DNA of 64,000 nucleotides from Aphrocallistes beatrix (lineage: Eukaryota; Porifera; Hexactinellida; Sceptrulophora; Aphrocallistidae), in the NCBI GenBank assembly GCA_963281255.1, contig OY725491.1, forward strand, positions 4,576,857 through 4,640,856, written 5' to 3'. The notes beneath the pieces are model-generated. The model was not told the DNA's origin. It ran no database searches and worked only from the letters and a program-made list of their open reading frames with translations. This document shows, piece after piece, positions 10,188-20,987 of the stretch. How positions within the stretch are numbered: position 1 is the stretch's first letter; the number at the start of each line of letters is the position of its first letter. The translations under genes were made by a program, and so were the position numbers.

Positions 10188-10701
10188 TTAATCACAATTG
10201 AATCAGTAAAAATGAAAATATTATTTGCTTACTCTCATCAAGGATGTAAAAAAACTAGGCAATATATGGTATCAATATTATAAATATAGTTTGGGAAAGC
10301 CTCTGTTTAAAATCACATAATGAGAAGCAAACGATCACCATTGTCCACTTAAATCAGATCTCACATTAGAATGGACAATTTGGAACAGGGATGCGGTCAA
10401 AGGATTTGAATAAATGCAAGATTAGTATAGTACGCGTAATAGTTCTGGCAACGAATATGGGCACTTTGTATCAATGTACGTATATATAAATTATTAAGGT
10501 CTGTCGCAGGTATTTGGAGGTACAAATGACCAAAATGACTATGTGTGTGCATCTTGTGTGGTATTCAGAGGTAACACTAATCCTGTGATCATACAATGAA
10601 CATTTACTTAGTTCTAATTCATGTTACGATTCATTTCTAATCTGTACACAATGACGATCTTTTTGAGTGACGATACTAGTGTGATTTCCTCTTTTATATA
10701 A
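10188..10701. other. upstream region of the GTPase gene
   Basis: AT-rich sequence 5' of the GTPase start. It should hold the promoter, but I see no clear TATA box or other motif that decides a start. Confidence 0.3.
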
Positions 10702-11243
10702 TACAAACCCGCTTCGCTTGCTTGCGCTGCGCGGCTGGCGGACACAAAGTGTCCGCCGGAGGCTCCCTTCGGTCGTCTGGGGTCACATTGGTTAATTATA
10801 AGGGAGATAAGATCTCTAAATATGTCTGTCCTACTGTTATAATCTATATCCAACGAAAAATCACCAAATTTATAATTTTTAAAAATTTTGATTATTAATG
10901 ATGACGTCATAACAAAGTGATGAGTCATCATTTTTCGATGATAGTTGCATCATATGTGAGGTATGTTAGTACACAGATTCTATTAAAATTTCAGCCTTCT
11001 ATCTCCTATTATGGCTTAGTTATGCTCGAATAACTGTATTGCTTAACTTTTAAAAATGTGACAATGACGTCATAATTCCATGATGAGTCGACATTTTCGT
11101 CTGATCTCAGAACTTACTGGACCCATAGCCAAAAAACTCTCACATGCCAAAAGTCAGCTTTCTGCGCCTGGCAGTTTCTTCAATCAATTCGTTATAGATA
11201 TAGATATATATAGATATATACACATTAATCGAGTTTTAATAGT
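10702..11243 (-). mobile_element. Helitron-like non-autonomous element, copy 1
   Basis: Read on the minus strand, it begins with ACTATTAAAACTCGATTAAT and ends with a GC-rich tail (AAGCAAGCGAAGCGGGTTTGT). The interior contains the ATGACGTCAT block and the palindromic ACAAAGTGTCCGCCGG segment. The same 5' start, interior and GC-rich 3' tail recur many times in the window with no target duplication and no terminal inverted repeats. That is the architecture of Helitron/Helentron-derived short elements. Confidence 0.7.
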
Positions 11244-11340
11244 ATTTATCATATAAGGAATATTTCATGTTATTTGCAATAAGAATACTTTTAAATTGTT
11301 AAACTATCATTGTAAGTTGTTTCATACTAGCAATATTTTA

Positions 11341-11420
11341 TCTACGTACTATAGAAGGCTTGCCCAATCTGCGGCCTGCGGGCCACAACCCGGCCCGCCT
11401 ACATGCTCAGAAACTGTTAG
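11341..11420. repeat. possible hAT-type element end
   Basis: A short GC-rich island, GCCCAATCTGCGGCCTGCGG then GCCACAACCCGGCCCGCC, in AT-rich sequence. It resembles the terminal sequence of common hAT-type elements. I found no matching opposite end, so it is a solo end at best. Confidence 0.3.
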
Positions 11421-11837
11421 GTACGTGGGATACTTGATTGAGTGAAACTTATTTTAGTTAACCTAATTAAGAAAACCTCTTTTGCATAAGGATACCGCCT
11501 TCGAAAAACATCGACTGACATAAAAAAATGGTAAAATTTTTATTGTTAATTCCATTGTATTGCTGAGTAGTCTACCATCTCGTACTTGTTGGACGGTATT
11601 TATTTTCATTTTTATGAGGCCCTAAAGTTTAGTGTCATTAAAAATTGAAAGATTATTAGTGGTTTTTCGGTACATTCATCAATTAGTTTCTTACTTATCT
11701 GATATTTTTTAATGATATAGACCTCAAACTTGTTTTTTCCCCTTTAGAGATTATAAAACAGAAAAATTTAGAAAAAGGGTATATAAAATCCAAACAAAAT
11801 AGCTCTATGAGGGACTTCATTTCTAAAATACTCTGGA

Positions 11838-12092
11838 AATAAGACCTCAAGAATTTGTGAATTTTCACTATGCTTTTGCTATTTTCACCAAAATTTTTTG
11901 GAATATATATATTCATCAGTATAAATTCGATTAAATGCTCATGAATGCTTTTTTCTATCCTTAATAGCCCATTTGACATCGTTCTTAACATTAAAACTTT
12001 AAATTTCTATATCTCGGGACTGTAAAATTTCAAAATTGACCGTCTTTAAAATAAAAAAGTCAAATTTGGTTTGGAATAGAAGGCTGAAATTT
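11838..12092 (+). repeat. dispersed repeat, copy A1
   Basis: About 250 bp similar in the same orientation to 26990-27230. Shared blocks include CATCAGTATAAATTC, ATATCTCG, AAATTTCAAAATTGAC and GTCTTTAAAATAAAAAAGT. No coding capacity and no recognised family. Confidence 0.6.
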
Positions 12093-12940
12093 ACAATAGT
12101 TGTTCAATACCATTGTGCGATAATCGTAGGACCATACGATTTTCGATATCTTATAAATTTGTGATTTTATTGCTGATTTCCCAAAAAAACGTGCTTTGTT
12201 CGCAGTTTTTGGCAATTTTTTTCAAACCCCTATAAAATTAACAATTTTGGTTTTTTAACTTTCTTTTGGTCCTATGCGACAGCAAATTTGATGAACTATT
12301 TATGAATAAATTTTCGAAGCATTTGATCCAAACGTATGTTCGAAAAGATTTGCAGAATGGAGGAGGGTCTAACATATTATGATGTGCTAGCGAAAAACGG
12401 AAAAAAACTTCGCTGTAACTCAAAAACTAGAAATGCGAACCAAAAACGGTTTGGTATGCCTCAATCTTTTTTAATTGCACTATCTGCTCACGCTTAACAT
12501 CATCTCTCTTTTTAATATATGCTGTAAGCCAAAACTAAAGAATTTTCGCGGGCCATAACCAAATTGACGAAAAAAATTTCATCAAAAATGTGATTTAAGT
12601 GACTTTATAAATCCTTAAATTACAATTTAATTGAGTTTTGATCAAATAATTATCTGACACATAACTGGGTTTCTTTCGACTAGAACAGTTCATATAAATT
12701 CAAAATAATAAACCATCCCAAACAATACTAAAATATCAAATGAAAAATGCCAAAAGCAAACCTAGATTATTCCCAACATTTGTCAGAAATATTAGCGATT
12801 GCGACATCAAGTATAGAGCAGACATTGACATTGTGTAATTATATAAAATATGTAGTGATTTTCCTGAAGAGTATAATCTAAAAAACACAAGTTAACGCCA
12901 TCCTCAAATATAACAGTCATCATAGTTACCATGATATATA
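12093..12940. other. no gene seen
   Basis: AT-rich, with no convincing frame. Part of it may belong to the repeat just upstream, since poly-A/T-rich character continues. Confidence 0.4.
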
Positions 12941-13564
12941 CAGTGCCGGTCAAAAAGAATTGCTCAAAATCAATGTATACAGTATAGTATACGTCAAATA
13001 GTTTCGACTCACTAGATAGTTTCTTTCTTGCGAAATCTTATACATCTTTGTTTATTTTGCTAAGTGATACCGTAATACAGATATTTCATTCATTATATTT
13101 GAATAATTTGCCTTTTTCACTTTTCTAAAATTTATTACAATTTATCAGTGTTTATCGAATTTTCAATGCCTTCGAAACCCTGAATTTCCTTTGAAAATCT
13201 GGCAAACCTGATATTGTATCAGAAAACGGCCATACTCAGACTGAAGTAGCTAAAATGGTTGGGTGTAGCCAAAAAAGCGTAGGTGAGATCCAAAGGAAAC
13301 ATGGACTGACTTGTCGGTAAGAGACCTCACTATTCCGGGTAGGCCTCGTGTCACAACCAAAAGGTAAGACAGCTTGTTAGTCAGAAAAAGCAAAAAGGAT
13401 CGATTTAAGAATGCTACTCAGATAAGAACCGAAGTATTATCAAAATATTCGCTAAAAATTTCCACTTCAAAAGTCCAGAGAAAGTTACGAGGGGCGAGCT
13501 ATCATTGTGAAAATCAATCGAATTGTGGGTAAACATTTTGAGCAATTCTTTTTGACCGGCAGTG
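12941..13564 (+). mobile_element. Tc1-like element, internally deleted
   Basis: Terminal inverted repeats of about 30 bp start with CAGTGCCGGTCAAAAAGAAT on the left; the right end is the same inverted with one mismatch near the tip. TA flanks both ends. Around 13215-13360 a degraded frame reads HTQTEVAKMVGCSQKSVGEI and then an arginine-rich linker, which is the helix-turn-helix region of Tc1/Tc3-type transposases. The DDE catalytic domain is gone, leaving a 624-bp deletion derivative. Confidence 0.8.
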
Positions 13565-13701
13565 TACAAGGTCGGTGCGGCACTCAAGCAGCTAAAGAAT
13601 CACATATTTGGCACGCGGACAAACAAGGTTGGATAAGCCTGTTCCTCAAGTATAAGGTTCATTTTAAATAATTTGAATCAATTGATTTGCTATTATAAGT
13701 A

Positions 13702-14291
13702 ACAAGCGCGCTTCGCTTGATTGCGCTGCGCGACTGGCGGCCACTTTGTGTCCGCTGGAGGCGCCCTTTGGGCGTGTGGGGATTAATTATAAGGGAGATA
13801 ACATCTCTAAATAAGTCTGTCCTACTGTTAAGTATAATCGACATCGCACGAAAATCACTAAATAAGTCATTTTTAAAAATTTTGATACGTAATGATGACG
13901 TCATAACAGAGTAATGAGTCATCATTTTTTGATGATAGTTGCATCCTATGTGAGATATATTAATATACATCCTTACTATTAAAACTCGATTAATGTATAT
14001 TTATTTATATATTTATTTATATATATATATCTCTGTAACGAATTGATTGAAGAAACTGGCGGGCACAGAGCTGGCGGACACTTTGTGTCCGCCAGCCGCG
14101 CAGCGCAAGCAAGCGAAGCGCGCTTGTATTCTATTAAAATCTCAGCCTTCTATCACCTAAAATGGCTGATTATGGTAAAAAAACTGAAATTTCCAATTAT
14201 AAAAAAGGTGACAATGACATCATAATGCCATGATGTTTCCACATTTTCGTCTGAGGTCAGAACTTAGTGGAGCGATAGCCAAAAGACTCCC
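13702..14291 (-). mobile_element. Helitron-like element, copy 2, interrupted by another copy
   Basis: Minus-strand copy of the same family as 10702-11243, with the GC-rich tail at 13702-13775 and the ATGATGACGTCAT block near 13895. It is split at about 13969 by a short plus-strand family member (13970-14127) and resumes at 14128 with TTCTATTAAAAT. Its 5' end is missing beyond about 14291, close to the 85-bp TIR element. Confidence 0.7.
13970..14127 (+). mobile_element. short Helitron-like element inserted in copy 2
   Basis: 158 bp with the family 5' end (TCCTTACTATTAAAACTCG) and 3' end (GCGCTTGT) but almost no interior. The host sequence on either side joins as ..ATACA/TTCTATT.., matching uninterrupted family members, and shows no target-site duplication. 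That is the behaviour expected of Helitron insertion. Confidence 0.7.
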
Positions 14292-14311
14292 TATTAGTTT
14301 TCTGTGTCATG

Positions 14312-17300
14312 CATAAACTGTCTATGAATAGTGAATTTACTCAATATAATGGTTTGATTTCACGAAATCTTTTATTTTTGACCAAAATCGCCGTTCCGCG
14401 TATTATTGTACATATATTTCTAGCAATTTAGTTTATAACTAGATGGTTTTTATTGGTCACATCTTTAATAAATACTATTTATGTTTAGAAATTGATAGAT
14501 CTTTTCTGTCCCAAATTCTGATGCAAATAGAAAATACAATGTTTATACCTTTTCACTAATATGATTATCATCACAGCTCCTCCTTGAATCATTTTGATTC
14601 AAATAAAATAATGAAAACATACAACAAGTATGACATGTAATATTTGTAGAGATACTAGTATAATCTCATAGATAAGGCTTTCAGGAATAACTTCAACTAT
14701 TAAACGAAAAGATTTAATATAGTCATGGAAATCAACCGCAAACCAAAATGAATGCATCACTTAATTTTATTAAAGAAAATATTGTTTCGATTGATGTATT
14801 ACTTACCATGAAATTAGTTAAAGATGGTAAAATACTATTTATTTTTGTCAGAAATCACAAAGGTTACGTATATTGTCGTAAAAATTAAATTCTTCGTAAT
14901 TGTATTATTCCTACACATCAGTTCCAAAAATGTAATCACTCTTTGAAATTCCTAGTGAAGTAGCGGATATATGGGATGACTATCACTTAGATAAACTTTA
15001 TTGCGTTTGTCGCTTTTGTTACGGACGCATTTCTTGTGCTGTTGCAACAACAAAGAGGCAGTCACTTTCTACCCTTGTAGTCCAGAGGGCAAAGAAGTTT
15101 TATAACATAGATTTTTCGCTCGAGTTAACCAATCTTTCGAAGCCTAAGACACTGTGTAACAGCTGTAAAAGAAGGCTTGTCCGACTTGATTCTGACGAGA
15201 TACCTCAAGAAAAGTGGTCCAAATTACGTATCTCTATTGAATTTCAACCAATGATTGATAGGTTCGTCCGCGACACAAGGCAAACAATCGCCGAAATGAG
15301 ATGCCAAGTATGCCAAATAGCCTCATCATTGGTCAATAATAGATTAACAAAATTGCAATCTAATTTATCTAGTGCAGGACGACCACTTGAACAAAGTCCT
15401 ATCAAGTCTCTGTGTAGTAAGTGTGGGCAATTCATGGATAGTCATGATAAAATGCATGCAATAAAGTTTTGAAACACCCCAGGTCTGCTCCTCAGGCAGC
15501 GCAGTTATTCGGTGAACGTGTTCAAGCCCGAGGCCATGCTGATAGGTTTGCTTGTGATTATCTCCGTAGCGCGTTGAAAGAGATTGAAAATGAGAAAACG
15601 ACTTCGACTTTATATACATCTGTCTTGAAACGACACTCTTCTCTTGACAGTAATAGACAACTTGCACTTACTTCAGTAGGTTATGAAGGTCGTAACCATG
15701 ACACTAAAACTCTCAGCTATTCAACTGTTCGAGATCTACAACGACTTGGACACCTAGGTTTAGGAAAGAATGCGTATTGGGAAATGGTTAGGATACTTCG
15801 TAGAGATGGCGTCATCTTTCCAGCAGGAGGCGTAAAGGCTGCTTGGGATGAAAAGTGGATCATCTTCGGCGAGATTTTTGCTCCAGTCATGCTCAATATA
15901 GAGCAGAGTACAGACAAATCTGCTAAACCTGTACCTACCCCATTTGGATTCTGTATTGACATTCATAAATTACTTAATATCGTCACAAATAATCAATTTG
16001 AATCCATTACAAGGCTTAAGTTCCAACTCGATGGTGGTCAACAGTTCCTAAAAATGTCAGTAAATATTGTTTCAGTGATCACCAAGAGTCACTACCTGCC
16101 AAATCCAAACAGCGTACTAACAAATTTTGTGATCGCAATTGGACAGACTCCTGAAACTCACAACATTTCTGAGAGAAATGTTTAATTATCCATCTATTTT
16201 TTCACTATTTGATATTGGAATTCCAAAGCAAATAGCTTGTGATTTTAAGGTTGCAGCACTGCTTGTTGGAATTCAACAGGCACAGAGCAAACACCCTTGT
16301 CCATATTGCCTCTGGCGAAAAGGAGACCCCTGTACTGGAAAACCAGCCAAGGCTAGATCTTATGATGGGGTTATATCTGACCTAGCTTTAAAATCCAATA
16401 ATGTTGTCAATCATCCCATTATTCGGTGGAAGGATTCTCCAATGAAGGTACTAGCACTAGCTCCACTCCACATCCTGATCGGTCTTACGAATAAACTCTA
16501 TTTTGCTGCAAGACCATCGGAAACAGCCGTGACTAAAGAGAGTCGCCAACTTTATAAACGTCACTGTAAAGCATTGCTAAAGGCTAAGGTATACAGGTCT
16601 GTTTACTGGACAGGGGCACTGGAAGGAAATTCATGTTCACGCCTTCTAGATGCAGTGGCAATGGGGGAAATACCTTTTGAAGTTCATGCTAATTTGTATT
16701 CAGATGCACTAAGAGCATTGAAGACCGTTAAAGATAAATGTCTTGGAAAAACTGTGAATTAGGCTGGATCGAAAGTATTCGTTCAGGGATGCTTGGACAT
16801 CCATTTCTTTGCCGTGGTCTTTAAAATCCCATGTGCTATCTGATCACTATCAAGAATATTTTCTCTATTATGAGTCTATTCCTAATGCTGGAGCTGCGAT
16901 CAATTCATAACAAAGTGGTGAAATGCTTCATTCTCGTCTGCAGAAGATGTGGAATTTGAGATTCAAGACAAGAGAAACTAACCAAGCATTATATTCTCAA
17001 CGTCTGATCGACTGTATGGTGACCTATAACTACAATCTTATTTGGGACGATGCTATTCGTGAATCACAAAAAGTAGTTCAGAAACACAGTAACACCTCAC
17101 GATGAGGTAGAGTTGATGGATAATATTAACACCGAGGAGGATGATAGGATTCAACATTGAGACAGATAATTCTGATGACGATTAGTAAGCATAAAATTTG
17201 TATCTTAAGCAGAGATATGCGCTATTATACAGCATATATATGTTTACATACGTATATATTAGATATATTTAGTACAAATATAACCGCAAAATGATTCTAG

Positions 17301-17621
17301 ATTATTTAATTCCAATAATAGCAGTAATTCCAGTTAACAGCTATTTAAACATTAAAAGAGAAACTAAGAAAAATATACAATTTAGCATATATAACATTTG
17401 AAATAACAATATACGGACATTATATATGTATATTTATTTCGAAACAAACTTCCATATAATACGAGTAAACAATGATATCTGCCATTTTAGAGTGAAGAAA
17501 ATTTTTGAGAAAAATGTCCTGGGATAGTGGGATGCAGAACGGCGATTTTGGTCAAAAATAAAAGATTTCGTGAAATCAAACCATTATATTGAGTAAATTC
17601 ACTATTCATAGACAGTTTATG
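14312..17621 (+). mobile_element. 3.3-kb DNA transposon with 85-bp perfect TIRs
   Basis: Positions 14312-14396 and 17537-17621 are inverted copies identical over 85 bp, starting CATAAACTGTCTATG and ending AATCGCCGTTC. Both sides are flanked by CATG, a possible 4-bp target duplication, although the palindromic ATGCAT makes the exact boundary ambiguous. The interior carries one degenerate gene in the plus direction (14935-17105). The perfect TIRs suggest recent movement, while the gene is broken, so it may have been mobilised in trans. Confidence 0.85.
14935..17105 (+). pseudogene. zinc-finger plus HPCPYC-family protein of the TIR element (putative transposase), frameshifted
   Basis: The frame opens after a stop at about 14932 and has no clear ATG. 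It begins with Cys pairs (LYCVCRFCYG, then TLCNSCKRRL; later EMRCQVCQIA and SLCSKCGQF), so an N-terminal zinc-binding region is likely. The frame shifts near 15450 to LKHPRSAPQ, continues through LDGGQQFLKMSVNI to about 16170, and shifts again to EMFNYP then ACDFKVAALLVGIQQAQSKH and PCPYCLWRKG. Further on are ALAPLHILIGLTNKLYF and LEGNSCSRLLDA, a stop at 16762, and a third frame with LKSHVLSDHYQEYF and QSGEMLHSRLQKMW. I recall the pattern (DLK..NILLG.Q...S.HPCPYC, PPLH..LG..N, EGN.C..LL) from widespread uncharacterised invertebrate proteins. I do not recognise a named superfamily. Its place inside perfect TIRs argues that it encodes the transposase. Confidence 0.65.
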
Positions 17622-17939
17622 CATGGCTTCTATACATATTTAACACTTTAATTACATCTAAAATGAATAGATGATGAGAAATCAGATATCGAAAATTGTA
17701 CAGAAATTAATCAACCCCAGGTACTTAAAATTGCATCAAAAAATTGTTTTGATGTCAGGGAATCGAAAAGAATGTGGATTCTGTTAGTAGAAATACCCTA
17801 TATAATGAAAATATGCACCGTTTGCAATGGCAATTTTTTCAAAAATTTCGTAACACATTTACACCCGTGACATGAGGTAGTCCGAACACAAATAAATCTA
17901 ATAGGCCTACTTATTCTTGATTATATTTTTGTATAAATA
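17622..17939. other. no gene seen
   Basis: AT-rich spacer between the TIR element and the next Helitron-like copy. Confidence 0.5.
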
Positions 17940-18484
17940 TCCTTACTATTAAAACTCGATTAATGTTTGTGTATATATATATAAATATCTGTAACGAATT
18001 GATTGAAGAAACTGCCGGGCGCAGAAAGCTGATTTTTGGCATGTGGAAGTATTTTGGCTATGGCTCCAGTAAGTTCTGAGTTCAGAGCAAAATGTCGACT
18101 CATCATGGAATTATGACGTCATTGTCACATTTTTAAAAGTTAAGCAACACAATTATTCGGGCATAACACAGCCATTATAAGAGATAGAAGGCTGAAATTT
18201 TAATAGAATCTGTATACTAACATACCTCACATATGATGCAACTATAATCAAAAAATGATGACTCATCACTCTGTTATGACGTCATCATTACTCATCAAAA
18301 TTTTAAAAATTGACAAATACGGTGCTTTGTCGTGCGATATCGATAATAATATTAGGAGAGATGTATTTAGAGATGTTACTTCCTATATAATTAATCAATG
18401 GTGACCACAGGCGACCGAAGGGAGCCTCCGGCGGACACAAAGTGTCCGCCAGCCGCGCAGCGCAAGCAAGCGAATCGCGCTTGT
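17940..18484 (+). mobile_element. Helitron-like element, copy 3 (full length)
   Basis: A complete 545-bp plus-strand copy. The 5' end is TCCTTACTATTAAAACTCG; a (TA)n stretch and GAATTGATTGAAGAAACTG follow, then ATGATGACGTCAT in inverted sense, the GTGTCCGCC palindrome and the 3' end AAGCGAATCGCGCTTGT. It can serve as the reference copy for the family in this window. No coding frame. Confidence 0.75.
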
Positions 18485-18525
18485 TTATATGATAGATAAA
18501 AATTTATGCAAAAATATAATCAAGT

Positions 18526-18722
18526 ATTGTTTGGTTAACCAAATTATTCGGTTGACCAAATATTCGGTTGACCAAATATTCGGTTGACCAAATATTCGGT
18601 TGACCAAATTATTCGGTTGACCAAATATTCGGTTGACTAAATTATTCGGTTGACCAAATTATTCTGTTTGACCATCATTCGGTTAACCAAATTATTTGGT
18701 CTGACCATTATTCGGTTAAAAT
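18526..18722. repeat. minisatellite, unit about 17 bp (ATTCGGTTGACCAAAT)
   Basis: About eleven tandem units of ATTCGGTTGACCAAAT with small length variation. Outer units drift to GGTTAACC and CTGTTTGACC. The unit contains a near-palindromic GGTTGACC core. It starts about 40 bp after the 3' end of Helitron-like copy 3. Confidence 0.9.
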
Positions 18723-18939
18723 GGTATTTGATTGAAGCGGTTTCAACCTTGCTTTGAACAGATAATTTGACTTCATAATATTTGATGTTATAGTTTCCAG
18801 TACGATATATGACCAATAAATGAAATTAGTAGGGGGTTTGCCCCCTCATATATCTCCTGCTGAATATTTAATTGATTATTAACAATTTACGTATATTTGT
18901 TATTAAAATAGCTTTTGACATTTAAATACAACAAGCGCG

Positions 18940-19310
18940 CTTCGCTTCCGTGGTCTCCCTACAGGCGCCTGGAGTTACTTAATCTAGCCCATTTTGGGAA
19001 TTTGTTTACTTTATATAAATATTGTAAACAAAAGTTAACAAATTATTTCTCTTTTAGCTTCGATATGATATACGAAATCTACACCCTTCAAAACTCCATG
19101 TAAACCGTTGGAAGCTGGTCTCTAGCCTATTTTTGTAATTTGTTTACTATATGTATCTAATGTAAACAAAGGTATACAAATAATTTATCATATCGATCTG
19201 AAAATATAATATTCGAACTCTACACCCCTGAAAACCCCATGTCAACCTTTGGAATCTAGTCTCTAGCGAGTATTTTAAAATTCATCAAATAGTATTAAAA
19301 TATGTATATA
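18940..19310 (-). mobile_element. Helitron-like variant, copy V1
   Basis: The GC-rich tail ACAAGCGCGCTTCGCTT is followed by GGCGCCTGGAGTTACT and blocks containing GTTTACT, TAATGTAAACAAA and CATGTCAACCTTTGGA. It is a reverse-orientation copy of 22985-23612. The internal blocks occur about twice, giving a tandem sub-structure. Non-coding. Confidence 0.6.
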
Positions 19311-19499
19311 AAGCTGCGAAAATATACACAAAACCTTTATTATTGCAATACACTATAATATAATTGAGACATCTATAAAATTAGTGCTTTGAAGTATTAA
19401 TAACAATGATAGCCTACAATAGTGTCGTACACAGATTTCCATTGTGAGAGTGAAGCCGTACATAGTATTGTATAGAAAAGGTGTGAAAAAATGAGGTAG

Positions 19500-19905
19500 A
19501 GAATTGCTTTCAAATGTTGATCAGCTGGGACTTTAGAGGTATATATTCCGAATATCGCATTTTCGATGTAATTTACGATAAATATTTGTTTTAGTTTGTT
19601 TACAGTAGATACATAATGTAAAAAAATCCTAAAAATAAACTAGAGACTAACTTTCATTTGTTGACCTGGGGCTTTAGGGATATTGATTCCAAATATCGTA
19701 TTTTCGATCTTATATGGATATTTCTTTTGTTAATGCATTCATAAAGTAAACAAGTTTGAAATGGATCAGTGAAAATATCAATATTTATCAGCTGTAGATA
19801 CTCCTGAATTTTTTTATATCCTCAGGCTCCCGCAGGGTAACTCCACGAACACAAAGTGTTCGTCAGCTGCGCTGCACAAGTGCACGAAGCGCGCTTGTAT
19901 GAACG
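19500..19905 (+). mobile_element. Helitron-like variant, copy V2 (diverged)
   Basis: It contains the same internal block type (TTGTTTACAGTAGATACATAATG, GTTGACCTGGGGCTTTAGGG) and ends with the GC-rich tail ACGAAGCGCGCTTGT at 19905. More diverged than V1 and V3. Confidence 0.5.
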
Positions 19906-20311
19906 AAAACTTCATATCAAACGAACTTAACTCTACAAATTATATGGATGTAAAAATTGTTAATAATAATGATCCAGACTATATTATTGATAAATAATGC
20001 AGAATAAAGTTAATTTGTTATGTACACTTCATTTATAGAAAATAATGAGATGAATAAGCATATCCAGCTCAAATTTTAAGCATTTCAGGTGTGATGGCAA
20101 CAAGCACAATATACCATTTAGAGGAGTAACATAATAGTACTCGTATCGTCGCTCAGATAAACATTTATTGAATGAATTATAATGTAGAACTATGTAAATG
20201 TTCGCACCATGTTCTCAGGATTAGTGTTACTTCAAAATACCTCAGTACTTCAGAATATCACACTAGAAGTGCATCCATGGCCAATTTGACTAGCACCACC
20301 TTAATTAAATG

Positions 20312-20978
20312 GAGTGCAGCATTTGTTAGAATTTTGAAGTAGTCGTTTGTTAGAATTTCTACTGTTTGCTTTTGTTAGAATGAGTTTTCTCATATGTTTG
20401 CATTTGTTAGAATAGTTTTCTCATATGTTTGCATGTGTTGGGGAAAAACAAGAAATTGATGTGTTTGAATGTAAGTACAATTTCAACGCCTTCATCATTA
20501 ATCAAAAATATTTTTATTTGTCACTGAATTTGATGCCTCTGGAGAAACCAAACAAATATTTCAGGTTCCCTATTCGAATTGTATTTAATAAGAATGTTGT
20601 GTGCTTGGCTTATATTTACGACTGGATATGTTGATGAAATATACATTGGAGGAGTACAAACGTACTATCGGAAAGGTGCTAGGATCCCTGAGCCTAGGAT
20701 CCCTCAGACAGCTTTGGAATTTAGTGACATGATAACAACTACAAACTTTGCGAAGTATTACAAATTTCACGTCTCTGTTGGCAATGAAATTGGTGTGGTC
20801 TTCTTTTCAGATCCAATGAATGATTTTTTATCACAAGTGACTAACATACAATATGATGGGACATTCTTTACGGTGCCCATTCAATTTTATCAGTTGTGGA
20901 CCATCTTCATTTCAGTGGGAAGACACACTCTGCCTGCTATACATTGCTTATCAAAATTCTAACAAATGCATGCGCCCC
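20312..20978 (+). mobile_element. MULE relic with 9-bp target-site duplication
   Basis: AATTAAATG occurs directly on both sides (20303-20311 and 20979-20987), the 9-bp duplication typical of MULEs. Ends are inverted repeats built on GCATTTGTTAGAATTTTG, with extra direct copies of TTTGTTAGAAT at the left end. It carries a truncated transposase piece (20579-20962) and has been shortened to 667 bp. Confidence 0.85.
20425..20962 (+). pseudogene. MULE transposase fragment (start of the catalytic domain)
   Basis: Two overlapping frames. The second ends in FSDPMNDFLSQ, then NIQYDGTFFTVPIQFYQLWT. This matches the first catalytic block of MULE transposases (DGTF..VP..FYQL.TI), with D of YDGTF as the likely first catalytic Asp. 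The frame stops soon afterwards, so the rest of the DDE domain and the C-terminus are absent. Frames shift near 20580. Confidence 0.7.
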
Positions 20979-20987
20979 AATTAAATG

